From Coffea arabica (taxonomy: Eukaryota > Streptophyta > Magnoliopsida > Gentianales > Rubiaceae), in NCBI RefSeq assembly GCF_036785885.1, contig NC_092315.1, positions 19,384,026-19,448,025 on the forward strand: 64,000 nt of DNA. The letters are read 5' to 3'. Positions 46,101 through 56,220 of this stretch are shown here, piece after piece (the stretch's first letter is position 1; the number at the start of each line of letters is the position of its first letter). The notes below the pieces were generated by a model. It ran no database searches, had not been told where the DNA came from, and was given only the letters and a program-made list of their open reading frames with translations. A program made the translations under genes and the position numbers.

Positions 46101-46225
46101 AAAGCTAGGGCACTCGTAGAAGCTGCTTTCTTGGATAAAGAAACTACAAAGTATGTGGCTCTAAAAACCAACTGCAATCTCTTCTGGGCATTTTTGTTGC
46201 AATAATCTTTGCCAATAATGACCAT
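43196..46225 (-). CDS. ACA12/13-like: Autoinhibited Ca2+-transporting ATPase, plasma-membrane type (ACA12/ACA13-like)
   Basis: Type 2B P-type pump that exports cytosolic Ca2+ using ATP. It is a single uninterrupted 1009-aa frame, the usual length. Visible parts: an N-terminal basic/hydrophobic stretch (about 12-30, NAQKRLQLVFRATYFVVSL) where the calmodulin-binding autoinhibitory segment lies; cation ATPase N domain (about 75-135); first membrane pair (about 150-195); actuator loop TGES (265-268); PEGLP (396-400) in membrane helix 4; phosphorylation site DKTGTLT with Asp439; nucleotide-binding domain with KGAAE (561-565); MITGDN (662-667); hinge GDGTNDAPALKEADIG (741-756); C-terminal membrane helices containing WVNLIMDTLGALALATE (834-850). 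All catalytic motifs are intact. Lack of introns is typical of the ACA12/ACA13 branch, whereas most other plant ACA genes are spliced. The start is the first ATG after a TATA-like box at about 46382. Family members are often stress-induced. Confidence 0.97.
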   Translation of the reverse strand: MVIIGKDYCNKNAQKRLQLVFRATYFVVSLSKKAASTSALAFRPILQRTQSYVAIDIDPSNSHHLDHEPFLDVDKSVLADLVKDKNFDDLSKYGGTKKLAAILETDEKNGISGDQGSIQKRVDEFGSNTYKKAPVKGFMSFLVEAFKDSTIIILLLCAALSLSFGIKQHGLKEGWYDGGSIVVAVVLVLAVSAISNFKQSRQFLQLSNENSNIEVEVVRDGRRQHISIFHVVVGDIVFLKTGDHIPADGLFLDGHSMKVDESSMTGESDQVEIDETENPFLLSGTKVMDGYGHMLVTSVGMKTTWGQMMSSITQNVNEQTPLQARLNKLTSYIGKVGLFVAFLVLMVLMIRYFTGHTFDESGKKEFIKGQTNANHIMNAAVRIIALAVTIVVVAIPEGLPLAVTLTLAYSMKRMMADHSLVRRLSACETMGSATTICTDKTGTLTLNQMQVTEFWLGKESWKEKKSLEISPDVTELIKQGVGLNTAGEVHVSSTSVCPEISGSPTESALLSWAISDMQVNIQQVKHANEIVHVEPFNSEKKRSGMLVRSNSSTRTTHVHWKGAAEMILAMCSNYYVRSGMLIDIDGEEKKQLETIIQGMAGRSLRCIAFACKRLTEESQLKCQHLPDTGLTLLGFVGLKDPCRPEVKAAVESCRKAGVSIKMITGDNIFTARSIALDCGILKSNEDLNNAIVEGATFRNYSPEERMEKIDGILVMARSTPFDKLLMVQSLKQKGQVVAVTGDGTNDAPALKEADIGLSMGIQGTEVAKESSDIVILDDNFNSVITVLKWGRCVYYNIQKFIQFQLTVNVAALVINFVAAISSGEVPLTAVQLLWVNLIMDTLGALALATEQPTDDLMDKKPVGRSEPLITNIMWRNLMAQALYQVTVLLVLQFRGSSIFGVNKKVKDTIIFNSFVLCQLFNEFNARKLERKNIFEGIQKNKLFIGIVGITVVLQVIMVEFLHRFANTERLNWEQWLACITIAALSWPIGWLVKCIPVSREYLSSHFNLG

Positions 46226-46377
46226 GGTGTAAGGAAGGCTTCAAGAATAAGAAAAAGAAACAAACTTTGTGATTTGGTGGGGAAAAAAAGGAACGAGTAA
46301 TGCTCTACTGTTGTGATTTCAAGGACCAAAAGAAGACGACAAAAAGAGGCTCTGTTAGGCGCAGGATGTTAATCGTG

Positions 46378-46387
46378 TTTTTATAAC
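46378..46387 (-). promoter_or_regulatory. TATA-like box of the calcium-pump gene
   Basis: The minus strand reads GGTTATAAAAACACG, about 155 bp upstream of the ATG at 46225. This is a plausible spacing for a plant core promoter with a short 5' untranslated region. Confidence 0.55.
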
Positions 46388-46700
46388 CGTCCTCCTGAAG
46401 AAACTTCTATGCAATTTCATAGTTTCCTGTATTCTTAACTGTGGTAATTTTTTTTTGGAAGTTTACTTCTTCTTTTCTTTAAGTTACCGACTTGAAAATG
46501 GCTCGAGAAATCGATGAAATTTCTTTTTTCATTTCCTCTCAAGTTCCAACCCATTCTTACTCCGATGTTGAGTGAGATTTTCGAGAAGTATGGTAGCTTG
46601 TAACGTGAGTTGACTACACTTTTGACTTTAAAAGATTTGTTGTCTCTTTTTTTTTTTTTTGTTGGCTATGAATATATCATGAAACTTGAAAGTAACTTCT
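46388..46700. other. Upstream region of the calcium-pump gene
   Basis: This is presumed promoter. A poly-T run lies near 46648-46660. No further element could be assigned by eye. Confidence 0.5.
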
Positions 46701-46706
46701 TTCATA

Positions 46707-46812
46707 CATACAATGAAGTTTCATGGAAAGTAAGTCTAAACCCATATCCTTTGCATGTACATACAATGAAGTTTCATGGAAAGTAAGTCTAAACACATAT
46801 CCTTTGCATGTA
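46707..46812. repeat. Tandem duplication, 53-bp unit, two copies
   Basis: ACAATGAAGTTTCATGGAAA and the following bases through TCCTTTGCATGTAC occur twice with one visible substitution. It lies about 0.5 kb upstream of the calcium-pump ATG. Confidence 0.9.
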
Positions 46813-47033
46813 CATGAACATGAAATTCATTCACAAGCGTTTAACTGTAAAAGTTCATGTAAAAGTGTAATTGAGTTTATTGGAATTGATAATATGCGCG
46901 TGAATTACCCACTTATAAAACTTGCAATTTTGTTAAAATTAATACTTATTGACTTAAAAGACTTTTGTGAGACTTGTTTGTTTCATTGACTCACAAATTT
47001 TCGTTAAAAAACGAGAGTAACTTCTTTTAAACC

Positions 47034-47245
47034 AATATGTACAACGAAATTTCTTGGCAAATACAAGTTCTTTTTTGAACACGTATTTATTAACATATAG
47101 TCTATGTGCAATGAAATTTCTCTTGCAATATTTATTAACCAATATGTACAATGAAATTTCTTGGCAAATCCATCTTAAATTCTTTTCTGAACACGTATTT
47201 ATTAACATATATAGTTTATGTGCAAATGCAATTGCCTCCAATTGA
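47034..47245. repeat. Tandem duplication, 107-bp unit, two copies
   Basis: Two copies of AATATGTACAA(C/T)GAAATTTC ... GAACACGTATTTATTAACATA start at 47034 and 47141. AATGAA(A/G)TTTC is shared with the 53-bp duplication upstream, which suggests one expanding family. Confidence 0.8.
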
Positions 47246-47389
47246 ATTGTTTGTTGATGTGGCGCTCTCCCATTAGCCAATTGGTAGTAGTACTCTAATT
47301 GATTCCAATTTAATGAGTTGTAGTCTCTTGATTCGTCAATTGGTGGTTGTCCTCTCAATTGCACATGAAAATAGTAATGTGGAGAGTTT

Positions 47390-49030
47390 TGATTTGTCAA
47401 TTGTGATGAAATTTGGCCTTCTTCTTTTTTCCCAACGGATTTTTTTTTTTTTTTTTTACTTTGGCCAATTGAATTGTTTTGATTGGTCAGATGTGAATGC
47501 AATGTCACATTTAATTATCACTTTTTAATGGTTGCTATCGAAAAATGCCCTCTTTTGCGATTAATGCTTCATTAGTTAATTAATAATTTCACCTTCTGAC
47601 TGCCTAACAAGTCCTCCTCTAAATGCGTGTAGAATTGTACTAAAATTTGGCCTTCTTTTTTTTTGGTCGAACGGATCGCTAAAATTTGACCACCTTGTTT
47701 TTTTACCCCAACCGATCACATTAACAAAAAAATGGCCTTTTTTTTCTCTTCCACCAAATTGCATCTAACTACCAATACTTTGCAATTAGTTGTTAATAGC
47801 TACTTAATAATGCCTTTTTTTTGTCATCCAACTGATCGCGTTTAATTAGCGATTCCTTGCCATTAATGATTGGTCAATTGTGAAGAAATTTGGCCTTCTA
47901 TTTTTCCCCCAACGGATTATTTTTTTTAAACTTTGGTCAATTGAATTGTTTTGATTGGTCAGATGTGAATGCAATGTCACATTTAATTATCTTTTTTTTT
48001 TTGCTGTTGTTATCAAAAAAATGCCCTCTTTTGCGGTTAATGGTTCGTTAGTTAGCTAATAATTTCGCCCTTTTATTGCCCAACAAATCATCCTATCAAT
48101 GCATGTATTGTGTTAAAATTTGCCCCTCTCCTTTTTCCCCAACGGATCACATTAACAAAAAATTGGGCTTATTTTTTTTCCCACCAAATCGCATCGAATT
48201 ACCAATCCTTTGCAATTAGTTGTTAGTAGCAACTTAATAATGCCTTTTTTTAAATTGTCATCCAACGGATCGCATTTGGTTAGCAGTTATTTGCAATTGT
48301 TAACAAAAAAAAAATGACTTTTTTTGTTGTTGCAAAAAAAAAATCGGATTTAATTATCCCTTTTTACAGATGCTATCGAAAAATGCCCTCTTTTGCGATT
48401 AATACTTCATTAGTTAATTAATAATTTCACCTTCCGATTGCCTAACAAGTCCCCCTCTAAATGCGTGTAGTATTGTGCTAAAATTTGGCCTTTTTTTTTT
48501 TGGCCGAATGGATCGCTAAAATTTGACCACCCCTTTTTTCCCCCAATGGATTACATTAACAAAAAAAATGGCCTTTTTTCCTCTTCCACCAAATTGCATC
48601 TAATTACCAATACTTCGTAATTAGTTGTTAATAGCTACTTCATAATGCCTTTTTTTTTTGTTATCCAACGGATCGCATTTAATTAAAGATTCCTTGCAAT
48701 TGTTAGCAAAAAAAAAAGACTTTTTTTTGTTGCCAAAAAAAAAACACATTTAATTATCAATTTTTTTACAGATGTTATTGAAAGAATGCCCTGTTTTGCC
48801 ATTAATGCTTCATTATTTAATTAATAATTTCACTTTTTGATTGGCTAACAAATCCTCGTCTAAATGCATGTAGGATTGTGCAAAAATTTGGCTTTCTTTT
48901 TTTTTTTGCCCCAACGGATAGCATTGACAAAAAATTGAGCTTCTTTCTTTTTCCCAACGAATCGCATCTGATTGCCAATCCCTTGCAATTAGTTGATAAA
49001 AACTAATTAGTGGCAACCAATTTTGGCCTT
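47390..49030. repeat. Degenerate array of about four units, 360-480 bp each
   Basis: Landmarks recur in order: GGTTGCTATCGAAAAATGCC-type (about 47528, 48006, 48368, 48772), then TGCGATTAATGCTTCATTAG, ATTAATAATTTCACCTT, AAATGCGTGTAG, AAATTTGGCC followed by a T-run, CAACGGATCGCAT, and CTTTGCAATTAGTTGTTA. Units differ mainly in the length of A/T runs and by point changes. Short related open frames appear on the minus strand in units 1 and 4 (ILHAFRGGLVRQSEGEII and SYMHLDEDLLANQKVKLLIK), but they are not convincing genes. Confidence 0.8.
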
Positions 49031-49056
49031 TTTCTTTACTGTCCAAGAAAGTATGT

Positions 49057-49275
49057 GCCCTGTTTGGCACTTGAGTTTTTTGCCAAGTTTGTCTGCTACA
49101 AGTCTTTTAAAAACTTTAGTTACAGTAATCTCAAAAAATTTCTCAAAGTTTTTAAACTATGCACTTCAAAATATTCAAAAATTTACACACTTTAAAATTT
49201 TTTTTAAAAACTTCTACAATAAACTACAGTAAAGTTTTAGACAAACACCCAAAAAACTCACTTGCCAAACGGGTG
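49057..49275. mobile_element. MITE-like element with CCGTTTGGCA ends
   Basis: The left end CCCTGTTTGGCACTTGAGTT and the reverse complement of the right end (CACCCGTTTGGCAAGTGAGT) match, and both continue into TTTTTTG and a GTTTGTC block. The length is about 220 bp, with an A/T-rich interior and no coding capacity. It lies at the end of the degenerate array. Confidence 0.65.
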
Positions 49276-50919
49276 TTGTCGATTTTTTGCGGTTAATTCT
49301 TATTAATGCCTGATTAATACCTGCAGCTTAAATTAACCAAAAAAATTTCTCCGTTTACTTTTTTTTCCCTGCAACTTATGTTTGCCTGTCAAATTTTTAC
49401 AATTGATTGTTAACAATTAGTTATTGGCTAATTAGTACCAATATGTTGGGTTAACAAAAGAAGGCTCCTTTTTTTTGTCCTAAGACTTATGTCTAGCTAT
49501 CAAGTTTTTGCAATTAATTAATTGCTCGTTCCATTTTTTACTATTGTCCAACAAATTATGTTTAGTTGTTGGCTTTTTCTCTTCATCTTTATTTGTTAAC
49601 AATTAATTAATTTGTTGGCCTACGTTTTTAAACATTCAAAAAAAATGCAGCTCTGTTAATATCATCTTTGTTAAAAAAATTATCTACTTTCGTATCTTTG
49701 ACTGGCAAATTGCGCTTACCCATTACTTTGCTTGATTTTAAAATGTACTTTCTATGCATTTTAATCAAATGCATCCTCAGACACCTCTTTTGATTACTTT
49801 CATTTGGTGGGGAGTTGTTGTATTTGATGTGAAAGATGGGAGCTCTATTTTACTATATTACCCAGCCTTTGTCTTTTAATTTGCTCTTTCTCTTTGTACA
49901 ATTAATGGACACTGATATTGCCTGGTTTCTCCTAGCAGAAATTCGGCTACTTATCATCATGATCAGTGGTAAGTGTGCATCTACTGCATTGTTTCTTCTA
50001 ATCTTTTGCTCTTACTTTTTCGCTAGAAAGAAAAAAGGTACGTTATGCTCTTGCTTCTTCACGTGCTCTTGCTTCTTTTAGACTTTCCTCGTTGCTAATT
50101 TTTTGCATTGGTTTCAACTTGCAGAGTTGCTATTGCTACTGTGTTGCTGGTGAGTGTTCGGCTTCAAGATCATTTTACTTAGTCTCTCTGCATGTGTTGA
50201 GCTTTTTAAAAAAAAATAATAATAATTAGCTTATTAGTTATTACCTTGTTATTTCTCTTCTTTATCAGTTTCTTTCTTTTCTCATGCAGTTTAGTCCCTT
50301 TAATTTTTTCACTGCTTTTTAAACTATTAACACAAGTTTATTTTTTCCTTTTTCCCTTTCTTTTCCCTGTTAGCTTTTGCATGATCCTTTCTATTGTGGT
50401 ACCTCCTGCTCTTCTTCGATTCTACCGTGTGGATTTTCTGCAGGCAAACAGGTTGATATTTCTGGTTCTCCTCTCTTCCCCCTTTCTTTTATATTTTACC
50501 ATTTAGATTCCATCTCTTTTACATGTATTTTCTGCTACCTTGTTGGTTGCATGTTGTTTCAGTCTTGCTTCATTGACTTTTGAATTGTCGAACCTAGTTT
50601 GCTTCTTGCCATTTCTTGTTTGCTGCATGTACAAGGTGTTATTCTGCTCCTATTCCTGTTCTATTACACCTGAAGGAAAAAAATTAGAGGCAGCCGTGCG
50701 TTGCATGCTGAACTAGCTTTTGTTATTTATTTTATACATCTATTTCGTTTGTTTACTACTTATTTGTTAGCTATTAAATTTCCTACCTTCTGGCTCATTA
50801 CTTGCTTATTAATTTTATTAATATTTTACAAACCTGTTCCTTTTTTTTGTTAATTGGTAAAATTTTACCTTTTTATATAGTCCTTTGACGTTGTACACTT
50901 TGAACAATTAAGGTGAATG
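49276..50919. other. T-rich spacer, possibly the 5' part of the degraded Helitron
   Basis: No gene is supported. T-rich open frames (for example 50246-50506) are F/L/S-rich and look like low-complexity artefacts. Helitron-like coding sequence begins only near 50920. Confidence 0.5.
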
Positions 50920-53480
50920 GGTAGATGTTCTACTCGCCACAAAAGGTACGCAGAAATGCCATGCTTAGAAAAAAAATGAGCTTCTGCGCTATCGAAGAGA
51001 AGATAGGGTTGCCAAGAAAAAAGAAAAGCGCTTTCTCTCGCATATTCATAAGGTTCCACTTGGTTATGTGGAAACAGGTGTTTCTTTTCCTGAAACTCGC
51101 ACTGTCCCGTGTGATAGTGGAAAGCAACCTTTTATGCGTAGCCAAATGCTAGAAAGTGGGGGCTTTAAGAACGGCCACGATAATGTCAGTGTTGTTGCTG
51201 AAGCATTACAATACATGTCATCTCATGAGTCTGCTTCCTTTAATCTTCACAGTCATTCTGCTTCCTCTTCTAGGGAAATGCATTGTGCACCAACAATAGG
51301 TATACTGGGAGGTACTATCAGTGTCGCCCTTTCCTGGCCTTTTTCTTTGTGTCCATTTCTTGCTTTTGAAAACATCCTTGCTCTCTTCTCCACTGATTGA
51401 TCCTTCCATATTGTTGTTCTGTGCAAGTAAGTAAACCTTAATTTGCGACCGACAGAACTTCCGCTAATTGATACGGCTAATTTTAGGAGCTGTCAACCTA
51501 CATCCCTCCATGGAAAAAGGAAAAGCTTAGGCTCCTGTTCTTTTACAGCTACGCCCGATCTTCGTCTATTTAACACAAAAAATAGGAACTCTGCCTCTGT
51601 AACAGTGATTGATGAACTAGCAAATTCTTTGGAAGCTCCTTACTGTGATAAAGAGATCTAACCTATGCACAATCTTTTTGAACATGTGATTGAATATTGT
51701 CCTTTTACTGATCTTTCCATGAATTCTAAAGAGTTGTACTCTCCTCTTCCTGAGTGCCAAAGTTCTGGAACAAAAACTGCTTGCTCTAAACCTCTTATGT
51801 TGATTGACCAAACAAGCAGCTTTCTTTATCTGTCTGATGGAACCATGCAGCCCTTTTGCATTGACAAACAAATTTTACCTGATAATGAACTTTTTGAAAA
51901 TGTTGTTAGGTTCTCTCCTTTGCCTAATCCTTACATGGACTTTGGAAAAAATCAACTTGTCTTGAATGATATCCATAAAGAATTATATTTGCAAAAAGAA
52001 ACTTTTGTCTCTGAGAAGCAATCTTCTGCACCAGCATCTACTTCTCAAGGAATACATTCCTTTGGCTTTTTCCATGTGATTGTCAATTCTTTTTTCCTTG
52101 TCCACTTAGATCCTCGACAAAAAAGAAATATATTTTTCAGTTCTATTTGGCTGGAACTTTCATACTTTGCTCACTCTATTGACTGTACACATTCAAATGC
52201 CCCTGGACCTTTTTATTTAGCTTGTTGCTTTATATAGTTGCAGAAATCTCTTCTGTTCAGGATAGAGAGTCTAACAAGTCTGCTAAAAAAAGTGATTTTC
52301 AAGGGGAAAAAAAGTGCCAACATAGTTCTTCTGCCTCCTATCTAAAGATCAACCTTTTGGTCAAAATCATGATTGTTGTGAACGTGTGAGGAAGCATACT
52401 CCGGGTTGGCTTTTTATATCTCCTTCTCTTTCTATAGCTTTCCAGATTATGTTATCGATTAGATTAATAGAGGCGCGACTTAGTGCACTTCTCAGCTATA
52501 GTTTGAAATTAAATGTAGCGAGGCCTCGCAGAGGTCACTAACAAGGTCTTTTTCAACTTGATGAGATCCCTCATGAAGCCATTACCCTTCCAGATGCTAC
52601 TAATTGTGAACACTGTGGAGCTAAAATGTTCTATTTGGAACCTCTTAGCTTTTGTTGCTCTGGCGGAGAGATCTCTATTGTGGCTCCGCCAATGCCTTAT
52701 GATCTTAAGCGTTTGTTTATTGAAAATGATGAAGAAAGCACTCACTTTAGAAATAATGTTCGAACCTATAATAATAACTTGGGATTTACGTCCTTTGCTG
52801 CGAGATATGACCCAAAATTGATCAAAAATATGAAAGTTGTTTATACCTTCCGTGTTCAAGGCTAGGTTTATCACTTCCTCAATGGTTTGATGCAGCTAGG
52901 TGACAAACCATCTGGAATCCAGTTCTACTTCTCTGACACTGATGAAGAATTAGCAAAAAGAACTGGAAAACTATGAAAAGTTATGCGAAAGCACTTTACA
53001 ATTGCTTATGCGCATCCTTTTGAACAATCGTTACACCAAACGTCAGGGATATACCTCAGGAATATATCCTTACACCAAATTCTTTAAAAACCTCAGGGAT
53101 ATACCCAACCTTGATAGCTATAAAATCATGGTTAATTGTTACCCTGGTTTAGACTAGTGTGTCTATAATCTGCCATCTGCCTAACAAGTTGCCGCCATAT
53201 GGACTGAAGATGAGAATGAATCAGTAGATAGGAGTGTTCATATCCAAGTTTATACTCACTCACATACCAGCCATAGGATTAATCATTACTATGGCTGTTT
53301 TGATCCTCTACAGTATCCTATTCTTTTTTCTAAAGGTGAATGTGGATGACACCATGGTATTAAAAGACTATACAAGAGGAAAAGAAATGAGGATTCCTGT
53401 GAGGGCAATTCAATTGCTGATCCTTCTTCTGTTGATGACCCCTTGCGCTTAATGAACTTAGAATACAGAGGCAAGTAAAT
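50920..53480 (+). pseudogene. Helitron replicase-helicase, N-terminal half, decayed
   Basis: The best part (52540-53480) translates to the N-terminal region of plant Helitron RepHel proteins: LPDATNCEHCGAKMFYLEP, a FCCSGGEI block, NNVRTYNNNLGFTSF, KVVYTFRVQG, then YHFLNGLMQL and FYFSDTDEEL. Further on come VYNLPSA.QVAAIW, HIQVYTHSHTSHRINHYYG, CFDPLQYPILF and DDPLRLMNLEYRG. A probable start of the same protein is at about 50930 (RHKRYAEMPCLEKK...LSKRR). Intact proteins would nick and unwind DNA for rolling-circle transposition. Here there are several stops (after VYTFRVQG at 52863-52865; TGA for Trp in the G-W-H-H-G motif near 53347) and gaps. The Rep HUH motif and the helicase domain are absent. 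Element ends were not found. Confidence 0.75.
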
Positions 53481-54080
53481 CACTTACTGCTTCTAAAAAT
53501 AGAAATTTTCCATACCTGTGGGCCTAGGAAAACCTCTTAACACAATATTAAATTTATCATCTTATTTCAACTAATCTTATTAAAACTATCACTTTCCTGT
53601 GGCCCAAGTGATAATTTTAACAAATTGATTGCTTACTTAATTAGATGTTATTCATTTAATCACTAGATATTTATGTTATTAAAATTTTAAGCATCAAGTA
53701 TATAAGATGTTGTGGCTACTCTTAAATACAAGATGCAAAAATCTTTATGATAACATCTAAATAGGTGACAAAAATAAAAGGTTGAAAGATGTGACAATTT
53801 ATACCTTTAAATAATTAGGTGAAAGTGCAGCAAACAAGCAAACTATTGATGCCAATTATTAATCACAATTTCAAGAGGCATTATTTAAATAAAACTCATA
53901 AAGTGCCCGAAAAGCAAAGTTCAACCTTTATGATATTTTAGTATACAAGATGCAAAGTCAAAAGGCATAAGCATACTGACCATAATTCATGCAAGATATA
54001 ATTAGTTATGTTGTCATATATAAGCATAACCAAATGAAGGTCAAATATCACACTAACAATATATGTATGATACATACTTA
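53481..54080. other. AT-rich spacer
   Basis: Nothing recognisable. It ends at the left terminus of the solo LTR. Confidence 0.6.
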
Positions 54081-54582
54081 TGTTAGGGTATCAGGCCAAC
54101 TATTTGAAATAGAAAAAGAAAAAATCAACAATTTAATAGAAAACAATATCTAGCTCGAACGATGAACAACGCATAAGAATTAACGTGGTTCGGCTTAATC
54201 ACCAAACTTACGTCCATGGAGAGAAAACTTGTTCTCAGTATGAGAGAAAAAATACCACAAGATTACAACTTGATTCCCAAGCCCCAACTCTTGTATAATC
54301 CTCTCACCTACTAAGAGCTTTCTCACTGCTTTCTTGTGTGTCTTTGTAGTATGCCAATCTACCTATTTATAGAGAATATTACTTGGCCAAAAAATCAAAT
54401 AACAAATGGAAACCAATACTAATTCATAGACTTATACAGAATAGGAAATAACATCTAAATCCTAAATCGAATAGGAATTTCCTTGACTACTACTTCAAGT
54501 AACTGAAATTAATTAGGAAACTAGTTACTTCCCACACCAAATAAGGATCTTGACTAAAAGAAATTAAGTCAATTTCCTAACA
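54081..54582. mobile_element. Solo LTR (Copia-type), 502 bp
   Basis: It starts TGTTAGGG and ends CCTAACA, a perfect inverted terminal pair of LTR type. Inside is AACGTGGTTCGGC (about 54182), a phrase common in plant Copia LTRs. ACTTA precedes the start (54076-54080) and ACTTG follows the end, so four of five target bases still match. No primer binding site, polypurine tract or second LTR is adjacent, hence solo, formed by LTR-LTR recombination. Orientation is not settled. Confidence 0.7.
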
Positions 54583-54939
54583 ACTTGCATGATCAAATAA
54601 ATCATTACAAGAATGATACATATACATGGGATTAGCCATTAATTCTCAATCATTGAGATAATGGATACATAGATCCCATGACAAATTGAATTTGATTGAT
54701 TTAATATTCAATGAATCTGTGTAGGTTTTCTCGGATTGCCAACAAACCATGAAGTTATACGTTAAACTACAATATTGACTACATTATTAAACATGATTGA
54801 ATTGAGAAATATGCATGGAATTAGACTTACATAAATTGAGTATAATTAGCTTGTTTTATTTGGTACTTCATTGTGTTTGGCTGAGCTTTAAAATGACTAT
54901 AATGGCTATTCCTTTGTCTTGAGGAGTAAATTATTTTGA

Positions 54940-56220
54940 GTTTATTTTTGTGTTTTTGGATTGTTGTTAGAATTGATTACTTGAGGACAAACAATAGTTC
55001 AAGCATGTGAGAATTAATTAGTACCCAATTTGCATGTGTTTGAATTGTTGTTTATGTCCATTTGTTGAGTATTTGCGCGTGAAAGTTCCTCAAATTAAGG
55101 TTTTTGTTGTGTTTAAGTGCAGTTTGTGAGAATGGCAAAACTAGTGCAGGTATGCAATGTTTGATTTTTATAATTTTTGGAGCAAGTTTGATGATGTATT
55201 TGAGTTGAAAAAGAGTGGGATAAGACCATGCATGAAAACCAACAAGAAAAGTGCAAAAATGTGCTAAAAGAAGTTCCAATCAGCTCACAGATTAAGACCC
55301 TTAAAACTGGTTACGTAAAATGAAAACTCTCAGAAGTTTACATGGAGAGCTCTTTACCAACTCGAGCCAAAATAAAGCCTCATACTGGTTGGACCAGCCG
55401 ATTGTAGAGGTAGCGCAAGAAAGTTCAAGGCATCCAGGGTTTCTTGTTTCTTGTTTCACAACAGCTTTTCCGTCACTATAAGTAGGGTCATTGAAGATGG
55501 ATTGGGCAGCTTCAGGCATAATTCGGGGGCAGTTTTAGCTTCAAACACATAAAAAATTTTTTCTTGTGACCCGAACATGCCCCGACTCGAATTACTTAGG
55601 ACCCAAGCTGACACACTAAATCGAAGGATACGCCACGGCCCCCCATGATGCATTCAGGTTAGACAAAGGGGTTTAAATCTAAGAAAAGATTCGAAATCAG
55701 GATCTCATTCAATCTAAGAGTCCGCTTTACCGCTAGACTGTCCCTGGGGCCACATTAGTTTCTTTAGCCTTTCGCTTGTAACTTTGAAGATTGTAAGGAA
55801 CAAGAAAGGAGATTTTCACCAAGCATGGCTAAACAGCTTTTATCCTTTTCTTTATTTCTTTAACATTATATTAAACTCTATCTTCATTATCAAGTTATTT
55901 GAGTCTATCGCTTTCTTTATGCCTAGCTAAATAACTTGATCCTTGGGTTAGGATGTAACCAATTATACTTTAATTTATGATGTACTCATGGTTAATCAAT
56001 AAATCTTATGTGCATGCTATTTCATGTCTTTGGTTTTCATCTTTGTTATTAGAATGTCCTTTAATTGTAAAGCATCTAAGGTATTGTTTGAAAGACGAAA
56101 ATTATTAATCAATGCTAGTTGGTAAAAGCATAAACTTTTATGTCTAACTCACAAAAATAAGGAAATACGTAAATCGTAATTTGCATAATGTCAAGTTCTT
56201 AATTACTCTTTAACTTATAC
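54940..56220 (+). mobile_element. Probable LTR-element remnant: polypurine region and LTR body
   Basis: The phrase ACTTGAGGACAAACAATAGT followed by AAGCATGTGAGAATTAATTAG (about 54977-55020) resembles the end of an internal domain, polypurine tract and LTR start seen in many plant LTR elements (form: CTTGAGGACAAGCAA...GGGGGAATT). The polypurine tract is eroded. The following kilobase is non-coding and includes a nested SINE. The right end is not resolved. Confidence 0.35.
55556..55750 (-). mobile_element. tRNA-derived SINE
   Basis: Read on the minus strand, the head resembles a tRNA gene: GGGACAGTCTAGCGGTAAAG with an A box (TAGCGGTAAAGCGG, 55722-55735) and a B box (GATTTCGAATC, 55688-55698) 37 bases apart. 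These form the internal RNA polymerase III promoter. A non-tRNA body of about 120 bases follows and ends in an A-rich tail next to 55556. No protein is encoded; such elements move using LINE enzymes. No clear target duplication was found. Confidence 0.6.

Noticed and set aside
50246..50583. Phe/Leu-rich open frames resembling a membrane protein
   Set aside because: Low-complexity T-rich DNA with repeated stops in neighbouring frames and no conserved features.
55676..55750. Functional tRNA gene
   Set aside because: The A and B boxes are present, but the acceptor stem does not pair and the sequence runs into a SINE body with an A-rich tail.
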